DNA from: Chrysochromulina tobinii
Taxonomy: Eukaryota; Haptophyta; Prymnesiales; Chrysochromulinaceae
Assembly (NCBI GenBank): GCA_001275005.1
Contig: JWZX01002561.1
Location: forward strand, 1 to 39,234
DNA: 39,234 nt
Direction of reading: 5' to 3'
Made by a program: the position numbers and the translations under genes. A model generated the notes under the pieces. It had not been told where the DNA came from and did not search any database. It saw only the letters and a program-made list of their open reading frames with translations. Positions 9,488 to 18,061 of the stretch are shown here, one piece after another (the stretch's first letter is position 1; every line of letters begins with the position of its first letter).

Positions 9488-10603
9488 ATGGCGACGCTCG
9501 TTGTGTCGCTGCTACTCGTCCGTGTGTCGGACAAGGATGCGCCGCGGCTCGAAATGAGCAAGAACCCGCCCAAGTTCGACCTCACCAGGCTGCCCAAGTT
9601 TGAGGTGCCACGGCCCGCTGACTGGGCGCGCGCGATGCTTCACACGCTGGAGTCCATTCAGCCGCACCGGCCGGCTCGCCGGCACTGGTCCGACTCCATT
9701 CGCTTGCCAATGTTGATCATTTCCGTGGGCGCGCTGATCGCACGTCTCACGAAGCCCAAGGAGGCGAGCGGAGATTGGCTGCTGCGCTGGGCGTGCCGAA
9801 TCATCTACGCGTGCACCGTCATCAACCCGTTCTTCAGCGTACTCGCGGACGACTACACCTTCATGCACGACGCGGCCTCGTCGTACTTGATCGAGCGCAA
9901 GAGGAAGCACTCATCGTTCACGGTCAATCAGGAGGAAGCCTTTCGACGCACGCTCATCGGTTTCGGCAAGATTCGGCCTCGTCGCCTCTTTGCGTTGGGC
10001 GCGACGCTGCGTGGCATTCAGCTGCACTCGCCCCTCGTGCACATATGGGACCCCCCGTGCCAGTTCGGGACCGGCCTCAACATGCTGGCGCTCTTTGATG
10101 GGATCGCGTGGCCGGCGGTCGTCACGTTGGGCTGGGCCATCTCCGAAAAGTGGTGGCGGATCGGGCGGGGCGCCGTGGTGAGCGCATCGAACCCGAAGGG
10201 CGTGCGTGGCCGCACTACCGGCTGCGCCGCCCATGATGGCGCCGTCAGCACGAGCGCCACCACCGCCGCCACCGCCGCCACCGCCGCCGCCAACACCACC
10301 GCCGCCACCGCCGCCACCGCCGCCGCCTCCAAGCATCCCGGCCCCCCGTCACCACGCGCCAGCTCGCCAGCTCGATCCGCCCAAGACGACGCGTCGCACC
10401 GACCCTTCGAGATACGTCTGCCGAGCGCCATCCCGGGCGTGACGCGTCCCGGGCTGCACCTGCACTTCCACGTGCCGGCCGTGCACGTGAGCGCGATGGT
10501 GGCCACCCTGCTGCTCGCGACGCACCGCTGGCCGTGGGTGCTCACCGATGCTCTCCTGTGCAGTTCCATCCATTGGGTGCCACGTGTCGAGCCGCCCGAC
10601 TAG
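9488..10603 (+). CDS. Predicted multi-pass membrane protein, unknown function
   Basis: A 371-aa frame starts at ATG 9488 in a good context (acaaaATGgcg). Hydrophobic segments appear at about residues 75-90 (LPMLIISVGALIARL), 105-125 (IIYACTVINPFFSVL), 205-225 (ALFDGIAWPAVVTLGWAI) and near the C-terminus (VSAMVATLLLATHRWPWVL). Between them lie basic stretches (IERKRKHSS, IRPRRL). Residues ~250-280 are a Thr/Ala run coded by ACCGCC repeats, which makes a polyproline shadow in another frame. I recognise no family. The C-terminal 20 residues after the last hydrophobic segment are poor and may be read-through of an intron. Confidence 0.5.
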   Translation: MATLVVSLLLVRVSDKDAPRLEMSKNPPKFDLTRLPKFEVPRPADWARAMLHTLESIQPHRPARRHWSDSIRLPMLIISVGALIARLTKPKEASGDWLLRWACRIIYACTVINPFFSVLADDYTFMHDAASSYLIERKRKHSSFTVNQEEAFRRTLIGFGKIRPRRLFALGATLRGIQLHSPLVHIWDPPCQFGTGLNMLALFDGIAWPAVVTLGWAISEKWWRIGRGAVVSASNPKGVRGRTTGCAAHDGAVSTSATTAATAATAAANTTAATAATAAASKHPGPPSPRASSPARSAQDDASHRPFEIRLPSAIPGVTRPGLHLHFHVPAVHVSAMVATLLLATHRWPWVLTDALLCSSIHWVPRVEPPD

Positions 10604-11195
10604 TGACCGCGAGATCAATGGCGACTACCGACCGCGAGATTACAGCGAGATCCAAGCACGCTCTGTCTCGCATGCAGATCGCGCCATGTTGAGCGCATTC
10701 GTGTGCGCCATTTCGTGCGAGCGTCGTGACGAGCGCTATTCAACACGGACAAGGGAGGCGGCGCGACACGCGCTCAGGGCCGCCTTGCGCCGACCGGCAA
10801 CCACTGTGGCGTTGGAACCACCAGCGCAAACTCGAAATTGTTTAGTTTTTACACGCCTGCGGCAGCGCGTGCGCAGGCCGCAGCGGCTTCCGCCGGTAGC
10901 CCGGGCACTCGGGGCACATTTCGCGTCTCTAGTGTTGCAGGTGTACTTTAGGTCCTGTGAATTTAGGTAGCGACGTACAGAGTGTGTTTGGCAAGATCTC
11001 TCGTGCGGCGTGACATCCCCAGACCGTTCAATCCTCACGTAATCGTAAATCCAGGCGCGGACGCGGTCTATGCTCCGCGTCACCGGTGTCCGGTCTGGCC
11101 CGCGGCGGGCGCTGGGCTCAGGGCTGAGCCTCTCGTCGTCCGGACGTTAACGCGGACCCGGTGTCCCCGAGCGGACCGCGGCGGACTGAACGCGG
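10604..11195. other. Intergenic, no gene seen
   Basis: Downstream of the membrane-protein gene and beyond the 3' end of the Rab-like gene. No credible frame or RNA gene is seen. A short perfect hairpin GGCTCA/TGAGCC lies near 11113-11128. Downstream from 11196 the tandem repeat begins. Confidence 0.4.
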
Positions 11196-11320
11196 CCTGG
11201 TCATACCTTCAGTCTGGCCATACCTTCGGACTGTATAATACCTGACAACAAGTCATACCGCGTTCTCACATACCTTCAATCTGGTCATACCTTCGGCCTG
11301 GTCATACCTTCGGACTGTAA
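11196..11320. repeat. Tandem repeat CCTGGTCATACCTTCGGA at the 3' end of the Rab-like gene
   Basis: About five copies of a ~17-18-bp unit (TCATACCTTC followed by GGACTG, AGTCTGG, AATCTGG or GGCCTGG) occupy 11196-11234 and 11265-11320. On the minus strand the last codons (SPKV) and the stop of the Rab-like gene are formed by one repeat unit, so the C-terminus has been shaped by repeat expansion. Confidence 0.75.
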
Positions 11321-11354
11321 TCGAAGAGCGCGGCGCGGAATGACTTGTTGTCAG
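11242..11354. repeat. 21-bp inverted repeat spanning the Rab-like stop codon
   Basis: 11242-11262 and 11334-11354 are reverse complements with one mismatch. One arm lies in the coding sequence (ADNKSFRA region on the minus strand), the other in the 3' flank. A transcript could fold a 21-bp stem with a ~71-nt loop containing the stop codon. Confidence 0.75.
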
Positions 11355-11959
11355 CGAGCGCCTTGCCGATCTGGATGCGCTTGCGCAGCAGCAGGCTGGG
11401 CTCGGGCGGGTTGGGGATCTGCGCGACGACGCGCGCGATCAGCGACGAGAACGCCTCGGGCACCTGCTCGTTGCGGATGGCCGACGTCTCAAAGTACTTG
11501 CAGCCGTGCTTCTGCGCGAGCGCGACGGCCTCCTCGGCGGTCACCTGCGTCTCACCGTCAGACTTGTTGCCGACCAGCACGCGCGGCAGCTCTGGGCTCG
11601 ACGCCTCGACTGTGTCGAGCCAGAGCGACGCGCGCTCAAAGGTCGCTCGCCGCGTGAGGTCGAAGACGAGCAGCACGCCCCGCGGCGACCGAGGCGTATC
11701 GATCGGCGGTTTTCAGGTGGCGTGGCGCCCCCGGAACCTCCCACATGTGTATCTGGTAGCGCGCGCCGCGCGATTCGTACGTGTGTGTCTTGCACAGCAC
11801 GCCATGGTCCGCACCGAGCTCCGCCGTCTCCGACGCGGCCTCCTCGGGCAGCGTGCACGCGATGAGCTGCGACTTGCCCACGCGCTGGTCGCCGAGCACG
11901 ATCAGCGAGAAGCTAAAGTGGTAGTCCTGCGACGCCGGAGTCATGAGCGTCGCGACCAT
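11302..11959 (-). CDS. Rab-like small GTPase (IFT27/RABL4-like?), with an apparent frameshift
   Basis: The N-terminal part (from ATG 11959) has a P-loop, GDQRVGKSQ, and a switch II region with WEVPG where DTAGQ is usual. The C-terminal part, in another frame, has VLLVFDLTRR, the base-recognition motif VGNKSD, and YFETSAI. The frames meet at a run of four G (minus strand) at 11678-11681. Reading one G fewer would restore exactly the usual Rab spacing between the DxxG-equivalent and the VFDL strand, so an assembly or sequencing indel, or a recent mutation, is likely. No C-terminal prenylation Cys is present. Non-canonical switch II, ETSAI and lack of prenylation recall ciliary RABL/IFT27-type GTPases; that subfamily call is tentative. 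The end of the gene lies in tandem and inverted repeats. Confidence 0.7.
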
Positions 11960-12176
11960 TAGAGCCGCTTTGCTTGGACGGGCGAGCCTGTGCTTTGCGG
12001 ACCTCAACCGCGGCGTCGCACAGCCGTTCGCAGCGTTGCACCGAGCACTTCGTTCGGCGCGCGCACACCCCCAAGTTCCCTAGCGCTTAGTGTGGGCCTA
12101 CTGTTAGCAGTTCGCACGGCACTCTTTTGTATCTCTCCTCTCCCTCACGCGACGTCCTCTACAAATGTAGTATCCA

Positions 12177-14358
12177 TCACAAGTGTGTGAAACGCGGCCT
12201 GCCCGCGCCGGCCGCGCCGCCCCCATGGCCACCCCGTGGCCATGCGCCGCCCTTGGGAAGCAGGTTCCTGCCCTTGCCCTTGCCCTTGCCCTTGCCCTTG
12301 CCCTTGCCACCCCAACCCAGTTGCGACAGTTCCCGTCGGGCTAGTCCCGCCTCCGTGCCCTTGCCAGAGCCCTTGCCCTTGCCGCTGGCGCCACCGCTCT
12401 TATTGACACTCTTGCCCTTGCCGTCGCCCCAGCCACTCGTGACCGTCTTCGTCGACTGCAGCTGCAGCCAGCGGAGGCGTGCGGGCCGATCCGGCACGTG
12501 CGGGCCGGCCAGCGTCAGGTTCCACAGGCGCCTCACCATCTGCAAGAGCTCGATGCGAGTCGTATTGTGCGCGGGCAGGTAGGCGAGATTGTCTCCCTCA
12601 TTAGGGTCGGACTGAGGGTTCAAGAGGGATTCGTCGATCAGCCGACGAGGCACAATCAAGAGCAATCAAGGGCAATCAAGAGCAATCAAGGTCCATCACC
12701 TGATGGTCAAAGAGGGACTCGTCGATCAGCCGATGCGGCACGCGAAAGGGCATCTCCTTCTTGTTGGGCACCCCCGCCGGCTTCAGGTACGCTACGTACG
12801 CGTACCTGGGCGTGCGCACGTACAGCTGCCACCCATCGCCGACTAGGCGACGTGGCAATGCTCCGGGGAGGAGCTCGTCGGCAGCGCGATGAAGGACAGT
12901 CCATTCGCGGAGCTCCGATCGCGCTATGCGCGTGCGCCGGAGCGCCGTAGCGAGCGCCGTGGACGACGACGAGGACGGCACAGCAGGGCCTATTGCAGGC
13001 CTGTGCATGGCGGCGGCGGCAGTGGCGGCAGCCGTGGAGACGTACGGCAGCAGCGATTCACCTTCGATCAGCGTCGGCGCGCCACGTAGACGAAAGCGCG
13101 TCGGGGGAGCCGTACCCGCCGCCCGCGCCGCCGCCACCTCGTCCGCCGTCGGCGGCACACGAGGTACGCCCCAAAGGTCGAGGAGGGTCGACATGACATC
13201 AAGGCTCTCGACGATATCGGTGACGACGGCGGGCGGTTGGCCTGGTATGGAGAAGAGCAGAGGCACGCGAGTCGCGTCCTCATACAAATTGTACTTGGAC
13301 CAGCGCCCGTGACGTCCCAGCGAGAAGCCGTGGTCACCTTGCACCACGACCGCCGTACGCGCACGCAGCTCGAGCGCATCGAGCCCGTGCAGCAGCGCAC
13401 CGATCTGCTCGTCCACGTGCGTGGCGCACGCGTAGTACAGCCCGATCGCCTCCCGCGCCCACTTGGCGCCAACATCGAAGCGCGGCACGTCCCAGTTCGG
13501 CCACGTGACGAGGGGGGGGTCGCGCTCGGTCGCGCGCGGGGGGGGCAGCGCCACGTGCGGCGGCAGCTCGCGCCCGCCTACGGCCTCGGACGCGGCGGGC
13601 TTGCAGATGCGGGCGCCATGGACGTGGGTCGATGCAAGCCCAACAGCCAAAAAGAAGCGGGCGGTGCGCTGTGCCGCATGAAGCGCGAGCATCCGGAGCG
13701 CGACGGCGGTCTTGGACTGGTCGTGCGAGCGCGTCAACACCTTGCGTATGCCGCGGCCAACGTCACCATGCCCAACCGGCTGCCCACTCTCCCAGGAATC
13801 TGGCGCGTGCCACCAGGTAGCGTTGAGCGCTTCGCGCAGCGAGCGGCGCGCGACCGCGTTGGAGCTCGCGTCGATGGCGGTGCGCAGCCTCGCGTCGGCG
13901 AGATTCGAGGCGGATGCGTTCGCGTCCAGGTACGCCTCGCCGTTCGTGAAGCCATACGTCTCCTTGTCGCACGCGATGTGAAAGATCTTGCCGCGGCCGG
14001 CGCATGCGACCGCGGCGGCGCCGTCGGCCGTGCGCGGCCCGTCACGAAGAAAGTCGACGATCGTCGGCAGCCCCTGCGGGAACGCGTCGTCGTTCGTCCA
14101 CACGCGCGTGCTCGTTGGCCGGCGGCCGGTCAGGAACGAGGTGCGCGACGGATTGCAGATCGGCGCCTGGCAATAGGCGTTCTGGAAGACGACGCCGCGC
14201 GCGGCGAGGGAGGCGAGGTAAGGAGTGTGTCGCCGATTGGCGGCGGTCGCGTCGGCGGAGAAGACGGGCGACGCGAGCGTCGAGAAATCCTCGAGCACGA
14301 CGTAGAGGATGCTCGGCATCGGGGTCGTCGCCGCGGTGGCCGACGATGTTGCGCCCAT
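12177..14358 (-). CDS. Iduronate-2-sulfatase-like sulfatase, two exons
   Basis: Exons 14358-12700 and 12611-12177 (minus) join in frame to 697 aa. The sulfatase signature CNPSRTSFLTGRRP (CxPSR, with the Cys that is normally converted to formylglycine) lies near residue 65. GDHGFSLGRHGRWSKYN and EDATRVPLLF match the IDS/choline-sulfatase-like branch. Exon 2 continues with SDPNEGDNLAYL, the usual C-terminal IDS motif, which strongly supports the splice. Oddities: the first metal site reads LED where VDD is usual; no clear signal peptide is visible; and the C-terminal ~70 residues are a Lys-Gly repeat tail (GKGKGKGKGKGKG). It probably hydrolyses sulfate esters on a polysaccharide or small molecule; the substrate is unknown. 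The gene is divergent from the deubiquitinase, 184 bp apart. Confidence 0.85.
12612..12732 (-). repeat. Sulfatase intron (12612-12699) ending in a copy of the exon 1 end
   Basis: The last 33 bp of exon 1 (12700-12732) and the last 33 bp of the intron (12612-12644) match at 29 of 33 positions. Both end in CAG on the minus strand. The donor is CAG|GTGATGG, the middle contains TTGATTGCTC/TTGATTGCCC units, and the acceptor AG is that of the duplicated exon end. Confidence 0.85.
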
Positions 14359-14542
14359 ATGTTTTTTTGTGACGGAACTCAATGCCCGTTACACGCTTGA
14401 TCAATATCAAACGCCGACGCCACGGTGCGTCGCGACCTGGACTGTTCCATTTCACACCCCTTGTCACTCCTCGCGGGAGTCGGCGCACGGGACCCGCTGC
14501 CTTGTGCGAAGACCGCTGGTTGTAGCCGGCGTGAGGGCCGCC
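14359..14542. promoter_or_regulatory. Bidirectional promoter region
   Basis: Only 184 bp separate the start codons of the sulfatase (-) and deubiquitinase (+). Both promoters and 5' UTRs must overlap here. A T7 run lies at 14362-14368 and the stretch to ~14420 is relatively AT-rich. No named element is recognised. Confidence 0.4.
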
Positions 14543-15682
14543 ATGGCCGAGTCAATGCAGCCTCGCGGGATGGTGAACACGGGCGTGACGTGCTACCTCA
14601 ACTCGGCGATGCAGGCGCTCGCCAGCTGCTCGGCGCTCGCCGAGGTGCTGCACACGGCGAGCCCAGTGCTGGAGCTTCCCACGGCGCAGCACCAGACGAA
14701 GACGGACCTCGCGCGGCAGTTCGAGGACGTCTTCCAGGAGCTGCGCAATGGCGGGCAGCCGGGTGCGCGCCCGGTCCAGACCCATGACTTTGTGCTCGCA
14801 GTGCACGGCCTGACGCGTGCTCTGGAGGGCTTACACCAGCAGCAGGACACGCAGGAGTTTGTGTGCGCGCTGCTCGACACGCTGCACGAGCAGCTCAAGC
14901 GGCCGCTCTCGGAGCACGAGCTGGAAGAGATGCGCAACCGCCTCAAGCGCCGCTGGCGCGAGTGCACCGGCGAGGAGTGGCAAGACGAGGCGCAGCTCGC
15001 GTACGAGGAGCAACTCAAGAAGCGGCAAGAAGGCAAGGGCAAGCGGGACGATGGCATCGCGATGGCGGCGGGCCTCCCGCCGCCACCGCGCCCGCACATG
15101 TCGATCATCTCGCACCTCTTCGAGGGTGCGCAGCAGCGCGCCCCGCCGCCAACCGTCCACGCCGCCCGCCCACGCCTCCTCTACCCGCCTGTGCGGACCT
15201 TCCTCGCTGTGCGGACCTTCCTGATTTGGGCATGCACGCCCTCCCGCACGCACTTGCATGCACGCACTTGCTCACGCCGCGCTCGCTCCCCACGCCCCAC
15301 AGGCCAATTGCTCTCCCGGGTCACGTGCTGCGGCTGCTCCAGCCACTCTTGGACCGCGGACCCCTTCCTGTCTCTCTCACTGCCGCTGCCGAAGACCAAG
15401 CATCCGCCGCCGCCGCCGCCGCCGCCGTACGCCTACATGCCGATGGCCGACTACGCGACGACGAGTGCCCACGGCGGCGCGTCCGACGACTCGATGGATG
15501 TGGATGAGTCCACATTAGGAAGTACGAGCGGCAGTGCGAGGGGCTCAGGCGCGGCGGAGACGCCTCAGGCCAAGGCGCCGCGCAGCAGCTCGATTAGCTC
15601 ATGGCTCACTTCGTCCTTCCGCCTACCCTCCGCCTTGGGCCTCACTTCCAGCCGCGCCAGCGCCGGCGGTGTCAACGGCGAT

Positions 15683-15724
<42 letters not shown>

Positions 15725-17980
15725 TCCGACATGCGCGGCAGCTATCGAGGAGGCGAGAGCGGTTTCACACTGCATGACGCGCTGTGCGAGTTCTTCGCCG
15801 AGGAGACGATCGCGGGCGACGACTCGTACCGATGCGAAAAGTGCAAGGCGCTGCGAAAAGCGACCAAGGTCCTTCGCCTCTCTCCTCCGCCCCTCCCCTC
15901 CCCTCGTGCATGCAAGTGCTAACCACGGCGCCGCCACTTCCCCTCAGGTCCTTCGCATCCTCAACTCGCCTCCCCTCCTCTGCGTCCATCTCAAGCGCTT
16001 CTCGTTTGACAAGCGCGCGGGCAAGGCGGGCGGGCGCGTCGCCTTCCCACTCGAGGGCCTCTCGCTTGCTCAATTCGACGCTGCCGCCAAAGCAGCGCCC
16101 ACTACAGCGCCCACTACAGCGCCCACTCCCGCAACCTCCTCCCGCAGCGCCAAGGCCGAAGCGAGCGCTGTATCGGGCGCATCGTCCTCCCACGCGGACG
16201 CGCCCGCCAGCGCGAGCCGTTACCCGCCGAGCCGTTTCCCGCCGAGCCAACGCGGCGGGGGCACCCACTGCCTGTACGACCTGTGCGCAGTCATAGTCCA
16301 CCACGGACAGGTGAGGGCCTCTCTGTGCTGACTCCTCTGTGATGCCCTCTCTGATTGCGTCTCTGATTGCGTCTCTGATTGTGTCTCTGATTGCGTCTCT
16401 GATTGCGTCCCTCATCAGTCGCTGAGCCACGATTGCGTCTCTGATTGCGTCCCTCATCAGTCGCTGAGCCACGGGCACTACACGGCCTTCGTACGCCACC
16501 CGTCGGGGGAGTGGTATCACATCGATGACACGAACGTCACCCTGGTGGGGCCAGCCGAGGTCGCCGCCGCCGAGGCATACCTATTGTTCTACGAGCGCCG
16601 CCAAGACCCGCGCTGGAAGGAGCAGCGCCGTCAGGTACTGATTGCATGCTGATTGCCTCTCTCATCAGGAGGAGCTCGGATTGCATGCGGCTGATGGCCT
16701 CTCATCAGGAGGAGCTCGGATTGCTGATTACCTCTCTCATCAGGAGGAGCTCGGATTGCATGCGGCTGATGGCCTCTCTCATGGCATGCTCATTGCCTCC
16801 CCATGGTAGGTGATCGCCGAGGTCGAGGCGTTCACACTCGGCGTTCACACGTCCAAGTCCGGCGGCCGTGCTGATGGCTCGACGGTCCTCTTATCGAAAG
16901 CATGGTGGGCGCCCGTTATCAGGCCTCTGATGACCGTTGATGAGCTCTGATTGCCTCCCTCATCAGTCGAAAGCATGGTGGGGGGCCTTCATCAGGCCTC
17001 CCCACCACGGCGCATGCAAGTGCTCACCACGGCGCTCTCGCCTCCCCACAGGTGGGCTCGGTATAAGGCCTGCGACGACCCCGGGCCGGTGACGCACGCG
17101 GACGTGCTCTGTGCGCACAACTGCGTCGACACGCACCACAACCGTAGCGTCGAGGCCTCGCGCCGCTGCTTCATGGACTTGCCACGCCCCGTGTAATTGC
17201 ATGCTGATTGCCTCTCTCATTGCATGCTGATTGGATGCCTCGCGCCGCTGCTTCATGGACTGGCCACGCCCCGTGTAATTGCATGCTGATTGCCTCTCTC
17301 ATTGCATGCTGATTGCTGCTTCATGGACTGGCCACGCCCCGTGTACGCACGCCTCACCGAGCAGCTCCACTCGCCTCCCCTCGCGCATGCAAGTGCTCAC
17401 CACGGCGCCCTCCCCTCCTCCCCACAGGTACTTTCGCCTCACCGAGCAGTTCTGCTACGGCGACGGCCCGGCGTACCAACTGCCGGCTGCCCAGCTGATA
17501 GAATGTCCTAAGTGCAAGCAGACGCATAAGGCAGAGGCGCGCGCCCTGCAGGACGAGCGTGACGAAATCCGAAGGCTCGACTCGACGGAGATCTCGGAGG
17601 GTGGCATCTGGTACATCGTGGACGCGAACTGGCTCACTCGCCTCCCCCCCTCGCGCATGCAAGTGCTCATCACGGCGCCTTCGCCTCCTCACAGGTACAT
17701 CGTGGACGCGAACTGGCTCAAGCATTGGCGCGAGTACTGCTGGGATAGTATTCGACCTGACCCGCCCGGCCCCGTGAGTAACTGGCGGCTCCTCGCGCCG
17801 AGCAAGATGCCGCGCCAGCACCTGCAGCGCGCCACTGATTACCGAGGCGTTAACGAAAAGGTGTGGCAAGTCTTTGTGGAACGGTATGGGGGCGGCCCGC
17901 CCATTTGCCGCGCCAAGCTCGACATCTATGCCCCTCCCGTGCCGCCCCCCGACCTCTCCGCCCCGTCGCGCCGCCGATGA
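14543..17980 (+). CDS. Ubiquitin-specific protease with DUSP domains (USP48-like), eight exons
   Basis: Exons 14543-15125, 15303-15868, 15948-16310, 16461-16634, 16810-16904, 17052-17192, 17428-17610 and 17695-17980 join in frame to 796 aa. The cysteine protease core starts almost at the N-terminus: Cys box [13 protein letters not shown] (Cys17), QQQDTQEF, zinc-ribbon-like CCGC (203-206) and CEKC (372-375), [20 protein letters not shown], then the His box GHYTAFVR (H510) with [10 protein letters not shown] and AYLLFYERR. The core is interrupted by a polyPro and a 14-Ala insert. After it come DUSP-type modules: [24 protein letters not shown], then [15 protein letters not shown] and [16 protein letters not shown]. 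All catalytic boxes are present, so it should be an active deubiquitinase. Start ATG 14543 fits family length. Introns carry direct repeats of flanking exons; see the separate entries. Confidence 0.88.
15126..15302 (+). repeat. USP intron 1, possible divergent introner-like copy, stop-free
   Basis: Donor G|GTGCGC, acceptor CCCCACAG|GCC. It is 177 bp, divisible by three and without in-frame stops, so retention would add 59 residues. GTGCGGACCTTCCT occurs twice. Near the 3' end GCATGCACGCACTTGCTCAC recalls the 23-bp core of the other introns but is degenerate. Confidence 0.55.
15869..15956 (+). repeat. USP intron 2 (15869-15947), introner-like family A
   Basis: The intron starts GTCCTTCGC, the same 9 bp that start exon 3 at 15948. 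The shared core is at 15908-15930 and contains TGCTAAC, a match to the branch-site consensus, followed by a pyrimidine-rich tract and CCCCTCAG. Length 79 bp. Confidence 0.85.
16311..16473 (+). repeat. USP intron 3 (16311-16460), GATTGCGTCT array with duplicated acceptor
   Basis: The intron is mostly CTCTGATTGCGT units. A 42-bp unit comprising GATTGCGTCC, CTCATCAG and the exon 4 start TCGCTGAGCCACG occurs twice, with candidate acceptors before 16419 and before 16461. Only the second leads into the open His-box exon. Confidence 0.8.
16635..16809 (+). repeat. USP intron 4, three internal CATCAGGAGGAGCTCGGATTGC copies
   Basis: Three copies of an acceptor-like segment (TCATCAG followed by GAGGAGCTCGGATTGC) lie between donor CAG|GTACTG and acceptor GGTAG|GTGATC. 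The copies look like remnants of repeated junction duplication. The source exon is not recognisable. Confidence 0.65.
16905..17051 (+). repeat. USP intron 5: family A element plus a duplicated donor junction
   Basis: The exon 5 end CGAAAGCATG|GTGGG occurs at the real junction (cut at 16904/16905) and again in the intron (cut at 16977/16978). Exon 6 starts GTGGG at 17052. The core is at 17012-17034. Splicing from either donor gives the same mRNA, with introns of 147 or 74 bp. Confidence 0.8.
17193..17427 (+). repeat. USP intron 6: family A element plus triplicated exon 6 end
   Basis: The exon 6 end (GCTGCTTCATGGACT, then GCCACGCCCCGT|GTA) occurs three times: at the junction before 17193, before ~17275 and before 17343. 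The third copy leads into GTACGCACGCCTCACCGAGCAG, a copy of the exon 7 start at 17428. The core is at 17385-17407. Any donor gives an in-frame mRNA; copy 1 codes Leu where copies 2 and 3 code Trp. Confidence 0.85.
17611..17720 (+). repeat. USP intron 7 (17611-17694), family A with a perfect 26-bp direct repeat
   Basis: 17611-17636 and 17695-17720 are identical over 26 bp, starting GTACATCGTGGACGCG. The first copy is the start of the intron, the second the start of exon 8. The core is at 17655-17677 (TGCTCAT variant). The intron is 84 bp, divisible by three and free of stops. Confidence 0.9.
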
Positions 17981-18061
17981 GACCCGCAATCCGCCGCCGA
18001 TGAGACCCGCAATCCGCCGCCGATGAGACCCGCAATCCGCCGCCGATGAGGCTCGCAATCC
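17968..18061. repeat. 23-bp tandem repeat at the USP stop codon
   Basis: Four copies of a 23-bp unit (CGCCGCCGATGAGACCCG then CAATC) run from about 17968 to 18061; the last is slightly degenerate. The USP stop codon TGA lies within the first copy, so the repeat has expanded into the 3' UTR. Confidence 0.85.

Noticed and set aside
10206-10442. Polyproline plus-strand frame
   Set aside because: It is the +1 shadow of an ACCGCC repeat inside the membrane-protein gene.
11678-11681. Programmed frameshifting in the Rab-like gene
   Set aside because: The site is a plain G4 run without a slippery heptamer or a clear downstream pseudoknot; an indel or error is simpler.
13237-14400. 387-codon plus-strand open frame across the sulfatase gene
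   Set aside because: It is the antisense of the sulfatase. GC-rich third positions leave few stops on the other strand; its Arg-rich translation has no family motif.
15869-17694. Terminal inverted repeats for the introner-like family
   Set aside because: I looked for matching inverted ends in the copies and saw none beyond the short GCATGC palindrome in the core.
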